DNA from: Burkholderiales bacterium
GTDB taxonomy: Bacteria; Pseudomonadota; Gammaproteobacteria; Burkholderiales; Burkholderiaceae_C
NCBI GenBank assembly: GCA_947372225.1
Contig: CANBSV010000003.1
Coordinates: 14,900-78,899, forward strand
Reading direction: 5' to 3'
DNA length: 64,000 nt
The notes beneath the pieces were generated by a model that was given only the letters and a program-made list of their open reading frames with translations, had not been told where the DNA came from and made no database searches. Of this stretch, positions 11,476 to 19,492 are shown piece by piece; position 1 is the stretch's first letter, and each line of letters starts with the position of its first letter. The position numbers and the translations under genes were made by a program.

Positions 11476-12138
11476 ATGCCCCTCGACAGCCTCGAATTTG
11501 AAACCGCCCCGAACCCGACCGCCAGCGTGATCGTGCTGCACGGGCTGGGTGCCGATGGCAATGACTTCGTGCCCATCGCCGAGGCGCTCGAGCTCGACGC
11601 CGTCGGCCCGGTGCGCTTCGTGTTTCCGCATGCGCCGGTGCGCCCGGTCACCATCAATGGCGGCATGTCGATGCGCGCCTGGTATGACATCCGGCAGGTC
11701 GATCTGGTTCGTCAGGAAGACGAGGGCGGGCTGCGTGAGTCCCGGCTGCAGGTCGAAGCCCTGATCGCCAAGGAGAAGTCGCGCGGCGTGCCTGCCGGGC
11801 GCATCGTGCTGATGGGCTTTTCGCAGGGCTGCGCGATGACGCTTCTCACCGGCTTGCGCCACGCCGAGCGGCTGGCCGGACTGGTGGGGCTGTCAGGCTA
11901 CCTGCCGCTGGCCGATACCACCGCCGCCGAGCGCAGCGACACGAGCACAGGCTTGCCGATTTTTCTGGCGCACGGCCGGGCCGACCCGATCATTCCGCTG
12001 TCGCGGGCGAGCGCCTCGCGCGATGCACTTCAGGCGTTGGGCTGCGATGTCGATTGGCACGAGTACGCGATGCCGCACTCGGTGTGTCCGCAGGAAGTGG
12101 CCGATCTCAACCGCTGGATGCTGCGCGTCCTGGGCTGA
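11476..12138 (+). CDS. Carboxylesterase / phospholipase of the alpha/beta hydrolase fold
   Basis: A soluble esterase of the phospholipase/carboxylesterase (LYPLA-like) family, acting on short-chain esters; the natural substrate is unknown. The 220 residues contain the oxyanion motif VLHGLGADGNDF near 20, the nucleophile elbow GFSQG near 115, the catalytic aspartate in HGRADPIIP near 170, and the histidine in AMPHSVCP near 200. The ATG at 11476 fits the family start. It follows the HDOD gene by 68 bases on the same strand. Confidence 0.9.
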   Translation: MPLDSLEFETAPNPTASVIVLHGLGADGNDFVPIAEALELDAVGPVRFVFPHAPVRPVTINGGMSMRAWYDIRQVDLVRQEDEGGLRESRLQVEALIAKEKSRGVPAGRIVLMGFSQGCAMTLLTGLRHAERLAGLVGLSGYLPLADTTAAERSDTSTGLPIFLAHGRADPIIPLSRASASRDALQALGCDVDWHEYAMPHSVCPQEVADLNRWMLRVLG

Positions 12139-12153
12139 GTCGGCCCGAAACGA

Positions 12154-13119
12154 TCAGCCGGAGCGTTCAGCAGCGGCGCTGGGCTTGGGTGGCGAAAAGC
12201 GTTTGGTCGGTTTGTCGGCACGGGCGTACAAGCCCTCAACAGCAGGAATGTTGGCCTGGAGATCGCGGATGCGGGTTTCGCCCGCCGGGTGGGTCGACAG
12301 CCACTGCGGCGGCGCACCCTTGTTGGTCGAGCTCATCTTTTGCCACAGCGTGACGCCGGCGTGCGGCTCGTAGCCGGCGCGTGCCGACAAGTCCAGACCG
12401 ATCTTGTCGGCCTCCGATTCGTCGTTGCGGCCGAACTTCAGCGTGAGCAACTCGCCGCCCTTGTCGGCGAGGAAGCGACCGCCGCCGCCCAACCCCAGCA
12501 GGGCCGAGCCGATCTCGATCACACCTCGGGTGGCGGCGGACTTGCCCATGCGCTCGCGGGCGTGTTCGCGCAAGGCGTGCGCTATCTCGTGGCCCATGAC
12601 CTGAGACACCTCGTCGTCGCTGAGCTGCAGCTGATCAAGGATCCCGTAATAAAAGGCGATCTTGCCGCCCGGCATGCAAAACGCGTTGATCTGCCGGCTG
12701 CCGAGCAGGTTGACTTCCCACTTCCAGTTCGCCGCACGCGCCGTGCTGTGCAGGTTGGGTGAATTGCTGAACGGGATCAGGCGCTGCGCGATCGCGCGCA
12801 GGCGCACGAGTTGCGGGTGGTTGTCCGGCGCCAGCGCCTTTTGCTGTGCGGCTTGCTGCAGCATCTGCTTGTATTGCTGAGCGGCCGAGGCTTCGACCTG
12901 CTCGGCAGGCACGAGTTCGGACAAGGAGGAAGGCTCGTCGACCTGCACGCCGTATTGGGCCCAGGCGGGCGTCAATGCCGCAGCGGACACACCGGCCATC
13001 GTCTGGGCAAACCGGCGGCGCGAATGCAAGGCGCAGCGGCAACCTGCATGGTGCCAAGGGGCCCAGGTGGATTGCGTGTCAGGCTCGAACGGCGCGTGCG
13101 GGTCGAATTCGGTCTTCAT
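12154..13119 (-). CDS. M48-family metallopeptidase with Tat-like signal
   Basis: A periplasmic zinc peptidase of the Oma1/BepA/LoiP type, expected to act in envelope protein quality control. The zinc motif HEIAHALREH and the downstream glutamate in NDESEADKIG are intact, and the C-terminus carries the STHPAGETRI stretch typical of M48. The N-terminus is odd: about 36 residues with a GCRC cysteine pair come before SRRRFAQT, a twin-arginine motif followed by a hydrophobic stretch ending AWAQ. The ATG at 13119 has AGAG eight bases upstream; an ATG two codons earlier is possible. It converges on the esterase gene. Confidence 0.87.
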   Translation of the reverse strand: MKTEFDPHAPFEPDTQSTWAPWHHAGCRCALHSRRRFAQTMAGVSAAALTPAWAQYGVQVDEPSSLSELVPAEQVEASAAQQYKQMLQQAAQQKALAPDNHPQLVRLRAIAQRLIPFSNSPNLHSTARAANWKWEVNLLGSRQINAFCMPGGKIAFYYGILDQLQLSDDEVSQVMGHEIAHALREHARERMGKSAATRGVIEIGSALLGLGGGGRFLADKGGELLTLKFGRNDESEADKIGLDLSARAGYEPHAGVTLWQKMSSTNKGAPPQWLSTHPAGETRIRDLQANIPAVEGLYARADKPTKRFSPPKPSAAAERSG

Positions 13120-13150
13120 GAACATGTCTCTGGCTTGCCGGTGGTGGGGG

Positions 13151-14770
13151 TCAATCTTCAGCGATGAGAGTGGCCGGATCGACTTCCAGTTCAATCACCG
13201 CCGCGCGCAGCCACCACAGCATCAGCAACGCCGGTGCGGCCAGCACGGTGGACAACACGAAAAAAGCCGGCCAGCCGATCGATTCGGCCATCACTCCGGC
13301 CAGCGGTCCCACCCAGACTCGACCCACTGAAGCAAACGCCGACAGCAAGGCGTACTGCGTGGCCGTGAAGCGCTGGTTGCACAAGCTCATCAGGAAGGCC
13401 ACGAAGGCGGCAGTGCCCATGCCGCTGGCCAGGTTCTCGGCCGCAATCACCATCAGCAGGCCGCCGTCGATGTCGGTGGCATGCGCCAGCCTCACGAAGC
13501 CCCAGTCGAACGCAGGCACCACCAGCCCGGGCCACATGCCCTTGCCATTGACCGCCAGCCACCAGAAACCGAGGTTGCTCAGCATTTGCAGCACGCCAAA
13601 CAGCAACAGCGAACGCCACAGGCCCAGTCGCAGCATCAGCGCGCCGCCCAGCAGCGCACCTGCGATGGTCAACCACAGACCGATCAACTTGTTGACCAGA
13701 CCGACCTCGGCCGGGCTGAACATCATGGATTTGAGGAGGAACGGCGTCATCAGCGAACCGGCGAACGCATCCCCCAGCTTGTAGAGCACGATGAACGCGA
13801 GGAACGCTGCCGCGCCGCGCTGCGAAAAGTAGCTGCGCAGGCCGCTGAGCAGGGTCTCGAACCGTGCCGCGCGAGCCGCCCACGCCGCCAAAGGCAAGGT
13901 GAAGGCCAGGCCCAGCAGCAGTGCGAGCAGGTCGATCCACTTGGTCTTGAGCGCGTCGGCCATCGCGCTGCCATCGAACCACGGCGCCAGCAGGATGCGG
14001 GCCACCGGCGGGCCCAGCCGGTCGCTGACCAAGAAGCCCACGGCCACAGCCACCACCAGCGCAGCGAAGCCGATCAGATCCTGCCGCGCGACGCTGGAGC
14101 GGTCGCCCAGCGCACGCACCCTGGGCAGAACCAGCGCCGACAGCACCGCCGCGCCCGCCATCAGGGCCGCCATGAGCCGGTAGACCGCCGGCCAGCTCCA
14201 GCCGCCGCCCGGCCCCGTGGCATTGGCCGGGTCGACCCAAATCAGCGCGATGCCTCCCGACAGCACCATCGCCAGCCGATAGCCAAGCACGCTGAGCGAC
14301 GAGCCCAGGCCGCGCTCGCGTGCGGCCAGCAAGTCGGTGCGATAGGCGTCGATGACCACATCCTGAGAGGCGGCCACAAACGCCACCAGCACCGCCAGCA
14401 GCGCAAAGGCCTTGGTGGACCCGGTGGGCGAGGTTCCGGCCAACCACAGCAACGCCCCGGCCAGCGCCAGTTGCGTGAGCACCAGCCAGCCACGCCGCCG
14501 GCCGAGCCATGGCAGCTCGAACCGGTCCATGAGCGGTGCCCACAGGAATTTGAAGGTGTAGGGCAGCCCGACCAGGCTGAGGAAGCCGATGGTGGCCAGA
14601 TCGAGGCCCTCGAGGCTCAGCCAGGCCTGCATCGCCTGCCCGGTCAGCGCCAGCGGGAGGCCCGACGCAAAGCCGAGAAAGGTGACCGCAGCCAACCGGT
14701 GCAGCGCGGCGGCGTCGAAGCGGGCGGCGCTTGGCATGCCTGCGGGCACGCCTTGTAGAGGGTCGGTCAT
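13151..14770 (-). CDS. ampG: AmpG-type muropeptide permease (MFS)
   Basis: Inner-membrane importer of anhydro-muropeptides for cell-wall recycling; in many bacteria it also feeds beta-lactamase induction. The 539-residue protein has about 14 hydrophobic segments and AmpG-like signatures: FASGLPLALTGQAMQAWL at the N-terminus, LVGLPYTFKFLWAPLMDRF in the first cytoplasmic loop, and ASQDVVIDAYRTD. The ATG at 14770 gives the typical start. It diverges from the flavin reductase gene across 61 bases. Confidence 0.93.
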   Translation of the reverse strand: MTDPLQGVPAGMPSAARFDAAALHRLAAVTFLGFASGLPLALTGQAMQAWLSLEGLDLATIGFLSLVGLPYTFKFLWAPLMDRFELPWLGRRRGWLVLTQLALAGALLWLAGTSPTGSTKAFALLAVLVAFVAASQDVVIDAYRTDLLAARERGLGSSLSVLGYRLAMVLSGGIALIWVDPANATGPGGGWSWPAVYRLMAALMAGAAVLSALVLPRVRALGDRSSVARQDLIGFAALVVAVAVGFLVSDRLGPPVARILLAPWFDGSAMADALKTKWIDLLALLLGLAFTLPLAAWAARAARFETLLSGLRSYFSQRGAAAFLAFIVLYKLGDAFAGSLMTPFLLKSMMFSPAEVGLVNKLIGLWLTIAGALLGGALMLRLGLWRSLLLFGVLQMLSNLGFWWLAVNGKGMWPGLVVPAFDWGFVRLAHATDIDGGLLMVIAAENLASGMGTAAFVAFLMSLCNQRFTATQYALLSAFASVGRVWVGPLAGVMAESIGWPAFFVLSTVLAAPALLMLWWLRAAVIELEVDPATLIAED

Positions 14771-14831
14771 GCCGAATTCTAGGGACGGGGCTCGACCGGA
14801 CCGCAGTCGGTACTTCATCGAGAATTCACCC

Positions 14832-15341
14832 ATGAACGCGACCCCATTGGCACTGCCGCCCAGCTTTTCGAGTGCCGAATTTCGAGCCGCACTCGGCACC
14901 TTCGCCACCGGCGTGACGGTGATCACCGCTCGCGACGAAAACGGCGTTCGGGTGGGGCTGACTGCCAGTTCATTCAATTCGGTCTCGCTCACGCCACCGC
15001 TGGTGCTGTGGAGCCTGTCGCGCAACGCGTCGACGATGCCGGCCTTCAGCCGCGGGTCGCACTACGCGATCAACATCCTCGCTGCCGACCAGCGGCACAT
15101 TGCCGAGCGCTTTGCAAGCAAGGACATCGACCGATTCGCGGGCGTGGCCCTGCGCGAGGGTGCCCGCGGGGCACCCGTCCTTGAAGGCGCGATGGCGGTG
15201 TTCGAGTGTTTCAACCGCAGCCAGTACGCCGAGGGCGACCACATCATCTTCGTGGGCGAAGTCGAACACTGCCAGCGACGCGAAGACGCGCAGCCCCTCA
15301 TCTATCACGGCGGGCGCTTCTTCACCGAACTGCCGCTTTAG
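14832..15341 (+). CDS. Flavin reductase-like, FMN-binding split-barrel protein
   Basis: Likely an NAD(P)H:flavin oxidoreductase that supplies reduced flavin to a monooxygenase, though no partner monooxygenase is adjacent. The 169 residues match the flavin reductase domain: RAALGTFATGVTVIT, GLTASSFNSVSLTPPLVLWSLS and the C-terminal YHGGRFFTELPL. The ATG at 14832 is followed at once by the domain. The specific reaction cannot be told from sequence alone. Confidence 0.88.
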   Translation: MNATPLALPPSFSSAEFRAALGTFATGVTVITARDENGVRVGLTASSFNSVSLTPPLVLWSLSRNASTMPAFSRGSHYAINILAADQRHIAERFASKDIDRFAGVALREGARGAPVLEGAMAVFECFNRSQYAEGDHIIFVGEVEHCQRREDAQPLIYHGGRFFTELPL

Positions 15342-15387
15342 TGACTGCGGCCGATTGCCCTGCCAGATTGCCGGATCAGCCCAGGCC

Positions 15388-16752
15388 ATGAGCCACACCG
15401 ACAGCGCCGCGGCTGCCATGCAGGATGAGCCCGCGCCACCGGCCCCCACACTGGCTCAGGCGCTGAGCTTCTGGTTGTGGCTGGGCTGCATCAGTTTCGG
15501 CGGACCGGCGGGTCAGATCGCCTTGATGCACACCGAGTTGGTCGAGCGTCGACGCTGGGTCTCGGAGGGGCGCTACCTGCACGCGCTCAACTACTGCATG
15601 CTGCTGCCCGGACCAGAGGCACAGCAACTCGCCACCTATCTGGGGTGGCTGCTGCACGGCACGCGCAGTGGCATCGCGGCGGGGGCGTTGTTTGTGCTGC
15701 CCTCCCTGGTGATCCTGATCGCGCTGAGCTGGATCTACATGGCGCTGGGGCAAACGCCGGCCGTGGCCGGCGTGCTGTGGGGGATCAAGCCGGCCGTGAC
15801 GGCCATCGTGCTGGCCGCGGCGTGGCGTATCGGCAAGCGATCATTGAAAAACGCCGCACTTTGGGCGATTGCGGCCGCGGCCTTTGCGGCCATCTACGTC
15901 TTGCATCTGCCCTTTCCGCTCATCGTCCTGTCTGCGGCGCTGGTCGGTTGGGTGGGCTCGCGCTTGGCACCCGAGTGTTTCCGCTCCGGCGGCGGTCATG
16001 GCAGCCGCAGCGCGCGGCGGGTCAGAGCCGTGATCGACGACGACACGCCGACCCCCGAGCACGCCCGATTCAGCCGGCTCAGGCTGCTGCGACAGTTGGC
16101 CGTGGGGATCGGGCTTTGGGCGGCGGCGATGGTGGCCTTGCTGAGCTGGGGCGGTGCGCAAGGCACGCTCGCACAGATGGGCTGGTTCTTCACCAAGGCA
16201 GCGCTGCTGACCTTTGGTGGCGCCTATGCGGTGCTGCCCTACGTGGCGCAAGCGGCGGTGATGCAGCACGGATGGCTGAGCGCGCCGCAAATGATCGACG
16301 GTCTGGCGCTCGGTGAAACAACGCCCGGGCCGCTGATCATGGTGGTGGCCTTCGTCGGCTTCGTAGGCGGCTGGACGCAGCCGATGTTCGAGCCGGATGC
16401 GGTCTTCCTGGCCGGGGTGGTGGCCGCCTGCGTGGCCACGTTCTTCACCTTCTTGCCGTCGTTCGTGTTCATCCTGGCCGGCGGCGCGCTGGTCGAGGCC
16501 ACGCACGGTCAGTTGCGCTTCACCGCACCGCTCGTGGCGATCACTGCGGCGGTGGTCGGCGTGATCGTCAACCTTGCCGTGTACTTCGCACAGCATGTCC
16601 TGTGGCCCGATGGTTTTGCGGGCCCGTTTGGTTGGGCGAGTGCACTGATCGGACTGACCAGTGCCGTGGCGCTGATGCGCTTCGAGGTGAGCGTGATGCG
16701 TGTGATCGGCGCGTGCGCGCTGATCGGGTTGGTGCGAGCGCTGTTGGCCTGA
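15388..16752 (+). CDS. chrA: ChrA-type chromate transporter, fused two-domain form
   Basis: Proton-driven exporter of chromate across the inner membrane. The 454-residue protein holds two CHR domains: the first begins LWLGCISFGGPAGQIALMHTE (about residue 28) with LLPGPEAQQLATYLGW, and the second begins near 260 with FFTKAALLTFGGAYAVLPYVAQ and LGETTPGPLIMVVAFVGF. A charged cytoplasmic linker (about 205-235) joins them. No chrB-like regulator is adjacent. It starts 46 bases after the flavin reductase stop. Confidence 0.92.
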   Translation: MSHTDSAAAAMQDEPAPPAPTLAQALSFWLWLGCISFGGPAGQIALMHTELVERRRWVSEGRYLHALNYCMLLPGPEAQQLATYLGWLLHGTRSGIAAGALFVLPSLVILIALSWIYMALGQTPAVAGVLWGIKPAVTAIVLAAAWRIGKRSLKNAALWAIAAAAFAAIYVLHLPFPLIVLSAALVGWVGSRLAPECFRSGGGHGSRSARRVRAVIDDDTPTPEHARFSRLRLLRQLAVGIGLWAAAMVALLSWGGAQGTLAQMGWFFTKAALLTFGGAYAVLPYVAQAAVMQHGWLSAPQMIDGLALGETTPGPLIMVVAFVGFVGGWTQPMFEPDAVFLAGVVAACVATFFTFLPSFVFILAGGALVEATHGQLRFTAPLVAITAAVVGVIVNLAVYFAQHVLWPDGFAGPFGWASALIGLTSAVALMRFEVSVMRVIGACALIGLVRALLA

Positions 16753-16763
16753 CGCCGGAAGGC

Positions 16764-17582
16764 TCAGCTGGATCGCTCGACGGCCCGTTCGATTTGCTGC
16801 TGCACACGACGCGTGCCCCGCAGCACGAGTTCGGGCTCGAGTTGACCCTGCGGTGCCACGACCGCCACCACTTCGTCGACCGTGGCGGGATCGGTCATCA
16901 GGGCATGGACGACGGCCGACAGCACGCAAATGGACCGGCGCTGAACCTGGGTTGGCAATTCACGAGTCGCGTTGACCACGACGTGATACCGGACGCTGTG
17001 GACCGCCGCGGGAGCCAATCCCCAGCTTTCGCACATGGCCGCACCCAACGCATCGTGGCTGACGCCGAATTCCTGATGCTCCAGGAAGGCGAGCTCCTCA
17101 TCGCTTTCGGCATCGGCCATCATCGAAAGGTAGCGGTCCTTGGAGTGACGAAACAGCACCGCCTTGCCGCACTCTTCAAACAGCCCGGCCGAGTGAGCGG
17201 CCCAAGGATCGACGCCGATCGCATCACCGATGCGACCCATCAACAAGCCTCGCACGGCTGCGCGCTCCCACACAGGCGCAAGATCGGGCGCGCTGGAAAA
17301 CACGGCGCGCAGTCCCATCTCGAAGGTGATGCCCGCTACCTCTCGGGTACCCAGATACGAGATCGCCTGGTGCACGCTTTGAACACGGCCCGACAGCCCA
17401 TATAGCGAAGAGTTGACGGCCTTCAAGACCGCTGCGGCAAGCGCCATGTCCGACTCGACCAGAGCGCCGATCTGCTGCAAATTGACATCGTTGGCAGCCA
17501 GCAATGAAGACAACTTCACCAGCGACTCCGGCTGGGCCGGAATGTCGATGTTGAGCGCGCGCAGTTCAGGGGCGACAGGCAT
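16764..17582 (-). CDS. Second HDOD-domain protein
   Basis: A 272-residue HDOD protein not closely like the one at 10.5 kb. The domain pattern is IPAQPESLVKLSSLLAANDVNLQQIGALVESDMALAAAVLKAVNSSLYG (about residues 14-65), then SVHQAISYLG and an EECGKAVLF stretch. No output domain is visible. The ATG at 17582 is placed just before the domain; the frame is open further up. It ends 11 bases from the convergent chrA stop. Confidence 0.8.
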   Translation of the reverse strand: MPVAPELRALNIDIPAQPESLVKLSSLLAANDVNLQQIGALVESDMALAAAVLKAVNSSLYGLSGRVQSVHQAISYLGTREVAGITFEMGLRAVFSSAPDLAPVWERAAVRGLLMGRIGDAIGVDPWAAHSAGLFEECGKAVLFRHSKDRYLSMMADAESDEELAFLEHQEFGVSHDALGAAMCESWGLAPAAVHSVRYHVVVNATRELPTQVQRRSICVLSAVVHALMTDPATVDEVVAVVAPQGQLEPELVLRGTRRVQQQIERAVERSS

Positions 17583-17703
17583 GGTGATTGGGTCAGACGC
17601 AAACGACAAGTTCAGCGGATCGTAGTGCGACCTGTCGGGCTCATTGGGCTGAACAGGCCGATTGCGGCCAGTCAATTCTTCGTCGGGCCACCTCGGGCGT
17701 TCA

Positions 17704-18468
17704 TCAGGTCCTGAAAAAGCCGTCCCAAGCCGTCTTCACGATCAGCAAGAACACGACGCACACAAACACGGCGCGCACGAAGGGTGCGCCATGTCGCAGG
17801 GCGAGCCGGGTGCCGATCAGGCTACCGACCACGTTGGCCACCGCCATCGCGCCAGCCAAGTGCCACCAGACATGCCCTTTCCAAGCGAACAGCACCAAAG
17901 CCGCTGCGTTGGTCGCCGTGTTGAGGAACTTGGCACTGGCGCTGGCGTGCAAGAAATCGAAGCCCAGCAGCCTGACGAACAGGAAGACCAGAAAGCTGCC
18001 CGTTCCCGGGCCGAAAAACCCGTCGTAGACACCCATGATCAAGCCGACGGCGCTGGCCACCGCCGTCTGCATGCGCCCCGTGAGACGTGGCGCATGAACC
18101 TGCCCAAAGTTCTTTCGCATCAGCGTGTAGACCAGCACGCCCAGCAGGACCGCTGGCAGCGCCCGGCGAAAGTACTCCGGGTCGATCGCGATCACGCCCC
18201 ATGCGCCAGCGGCGCTGCCGATCCATGCCGAAATGGCCGCGGGCCAGAGGGTTCTCCACGGCAACTGGACGCGGCGGGCGTACTGCACCGTGGCCCAGCC
18301 GGTACCCCAGATTGAAGCCCCCTTGTTCGTGCCAAACAAAGTGGCAGGTGGCGCTCCCGGAAAAACCCCGAACAGGGCTGGCACCAACACCAGACCGCCG
18401 CCGCCGCCAATGGCATCCACGAATCCTGCGAAGCAAGCGGCCAAGGTGAGCGTGACAAGTTCCAGCAT
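17704..18468 (-). CDS. TauE/SafE-family membrane transporter
   Basis: Members of this family export organosulfur anions or other small anions. The 254-residue protein has about eight membrane segments in two inverted halves; each half shows the glycine-rich signature: AGFVDAIGGGGGLVLVPALF at the start and IMGVYDGFFGPGTGSFLVF in the middle. The ATG at 18468 gives a normal family start, with only a weak GAAG upstream. On its own strand a strong intrinsic terminator ends 56 bases before the start, preceded by a structured region, so expression is probably controlled by attenuation. Substrate unknown. Confidence 0.88.
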   Translation of the reverse strand: MLELVTLTLAACFAGFVDAIGGGGGLVLVPALFGVFPGAPPATLFGTNKGASIWGTGWATVQYARRVQLPWRTLWPAAISAWIGSAAGAWGVIAIDPEYFRRALPAVLLGVLVYTLMRKNFGQVHAPRLTGRMQTAVASAVGLIMGVYDGFFGPGTGSFLVFLFVRLLGFDFLHASASAKFLNTATNAAALVLFAWKGHVWWHLAGAMAVANVVGSLIGTRLALRHGAPFVRAVFVCVVFLLIVKTAWDGFFRT

Positions 18469-18523
18469 CTGCTTCGCAGCGTCCGTGACACCGAATGTCG
18501 AAGAAAACCAAAACCCAAAAAGA

Positions 18524-18550
18524 AAAGGCGCCGGGGATACCAGCGCCTTT
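18524..18550 (-). terminator. Intrinsic terminator upstream of the TauE/SafE gene
   Basis: An eight-pair perfect stem (18524-18531 with 18543-18550, arms AAAGGCGC and GCGCCTTT, 11-base loop) is followed on the minus strand by TTCTTTTTGGG and on the plus strand by CGATTTTT, so it could work both ways. No plus-strand gene lies upstream of it, while on the minus strand it sits just before the TauE/SafE start. This points to premature termination of that gene's leader or to the end of a small RNA. Confidence 0.8.
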
Positions 18551-18564
18551 CGATTTTTACTCAA

Positions 18565-18697
18565 GCCGTTGGTACGGCCCGGTTATGGCGTCGGGGGGTG
18601 GTTGCCCCCTTTCGCAAATGATGCCTCCTCATCACCCCGCGTGGGAAGTCACCACTTGGATGCTCCCGCGAGACCACGGACTGTAGAGTTGACGCCA
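18565..18697 (-). ncRNA. Candidate structured leader RNA / riboswitch-like element
   Basis: Read on the minus strand, a seven-pair closing stem (18697-18691 with 18592-18586) encloses a possible stem near 18670-18638, a perfect five-pair hairpin with a six-base AGGAGG loop (18634-18619), and a five-pair G/C hairpin (18609-18594). A further perfect five-pair hairpin (18578-18565) follows, then the terminator. The multibranch-plus-terminator order just before a transporter gene is what a transcriptional riboswitch looks like. I could not match it to any known class, and a free-standing small RNA is an alternative. Confidence 0.5.
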
Positions 18698-18837
18698 CTC
18701 CTCTGAAATTCGGGTTTTCCCTCCTTTTGAGCATGGGCATTTGTGAGCGGGTAAACGCCTCGTCGCGAGGCCACTGGGAGAATTTCGCGGGATACCCCCC
18801 AAAACAACACTCCGGGACGCGCCCATGGGAGAACGCT

Positions 18838-18867
18838 TTGCCCAAAATCGAATAATTCATCAATAAT
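18838..18867 (+). promoter_or_regulatory. Predicted sigma-70 promoter of the RRM gene
   Basis: TTGCCC at 18838-18843 and AATAAT at 18862-18867 are 18 bases apart and match the sigma-70 consensus at four and five of six positions. Transcription would start near 18874 and give a leader of about 94 bases that contains the complete hairpin described at 18889-18963. The stretch is locally AT-rich, unlike the surrounding sequence. Confidence 0.5.
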
Positions 18868-18888
18868 CTAACTTCTATTGTCCGTAGC

Positions 18889-18963
18889 AGCGCCTTTGCT
18901 TGAATGGTTCAGGATAGGTTGAAGCTACACAGTTATTCTGTGTTTTCCGGAAAGAAAGGCGCT
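18889..18963 (+). promoter_or_regulatory. 5' UTR stem that can mask the RRM gene's Shine-Dalgarno
   Basis: A perfect nine-pair stem can form between 18889-18897 (AGCGCCTTT) and 18955-18963 (AAAGGCGCT). The downstream arm contains AAGG, the only good Shine-Dalgarno sequence, eight bases before the ATG at 18968. Inside the loop a perfect six-pair hairpin (18927-18932 with 18938-18943, loop TTATT) can stack. Such an arrangement could make translation temperature- or factor-dependent. Confidence 0.6.
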
Positions 18964-18967
18964 CGAA

Positions 18968-19492
18968 ATGGGCAACAAACTCTACGTTGGTAACCTCTCG
19001 TACAACGTACGTGACGATGATCTGCAACAAACCTTTGCGCAATTCGGCACCGTGTCGTCTGCCAAGGTCATGATGGACCGTGAAACCGGTCGCTCCAAGG
19101 GCTTCGGCTTCGTGGAAATGGGCTCCGATGCGGAAGCGCAGTCCGCCATCAATGGCATGAACGGACAACAAATGGACGGGCGCGCACTCGTCGTCAATGA
19201 AGCGCGTCCGCGCGAAGAGCGCCCAGGCGGCTTCGGCGGCGGCGGTAGCCGTGGCGGCTTCGGCGGCGGCGGTGGTGGCTACGGCGGTGGCGGTGGTGGC
19301 GGCGCAGGCCGCTCCGGCGGCGGTGGCGGCTACGGCGGTGGTGGTGGTGGTGGCGGCTACGGTGGTGGCGGTGGCGGCGGTGGCCGTTCCGGCGGCGGTG
19401 GTGGCGGCTACGGCGGTGGTGGCGGTGGCCGCTCCGGCGGTGGTGGCGGCTACGGTGGTGGTGGCGGCCGCTCCGGCGGCGGTGGCTACTGA
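18968..19492 (+). CDS. Glycine-rich RRM RNA-binding protein
   Basis: A small RNA-binding protein of the bacterial/cyanobacterial Rbp type, often linked to cold or stress. Residues 1-80 are one RRM with both RNP motifs: RNP2 LYVGNL (residues 5-10) and RNP1 KGFGFVEM (about 44-51). From about residue 85 to the end the protein is nearly all Gly with interspersed Tyr, Arg and Ser in GGGGGYGG- and GRSGGG-type units, a low-complexity tail able to bind RNA or phase separate. The start is fixed by the Shine-Dalgarno at 18956-18959. A hairpin overlaps the stop codon. Confidence 0.95.
   Translation: MGNKLYVGNLSYNVRDDDLQQTFAQFGTVSSAKVMMDRETGRSKGFGFVEMGSDAEAQSAINGMNGQQMDGRALVVNEARPREERPGGFGGGGSRGGFGGGGGGYGGGGGGGAGRSGGGGGYGGGGGGGGYGGGGGGGGRSGGGGGGYGGGGGGRSGGGGGYGGGGGRSGGGGY

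Noticed and set aside
13481..14758. Plus-strand open frame opposite ampG, rich in Gln, Arg and His
   Set aside because: Composition is what hydrophobic membrane codons give when read on the other strand; no protein pattern.
18565..18700. Assignment of the leader to 6S RNA, TPP, FMN, cobalamin, SAM or glycine riboswitches
   Set aside because: None of the conserved core sequences of these classes that I know could be found in the element on either strand.
18561..18863. 100-codon minus-strand frame in the gap before the TauE/SafE gene
   Set aside because: No recognisable domain and no good Shine-Dalgarno; the same bases form a series of stem-loops, so a structured RNA is the better reading.
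19205..19492. Triplet repeats as a CRISPR array or minisatellite
   Set aside because: They are in-frame glycine codons of a protein tail with no spacers.
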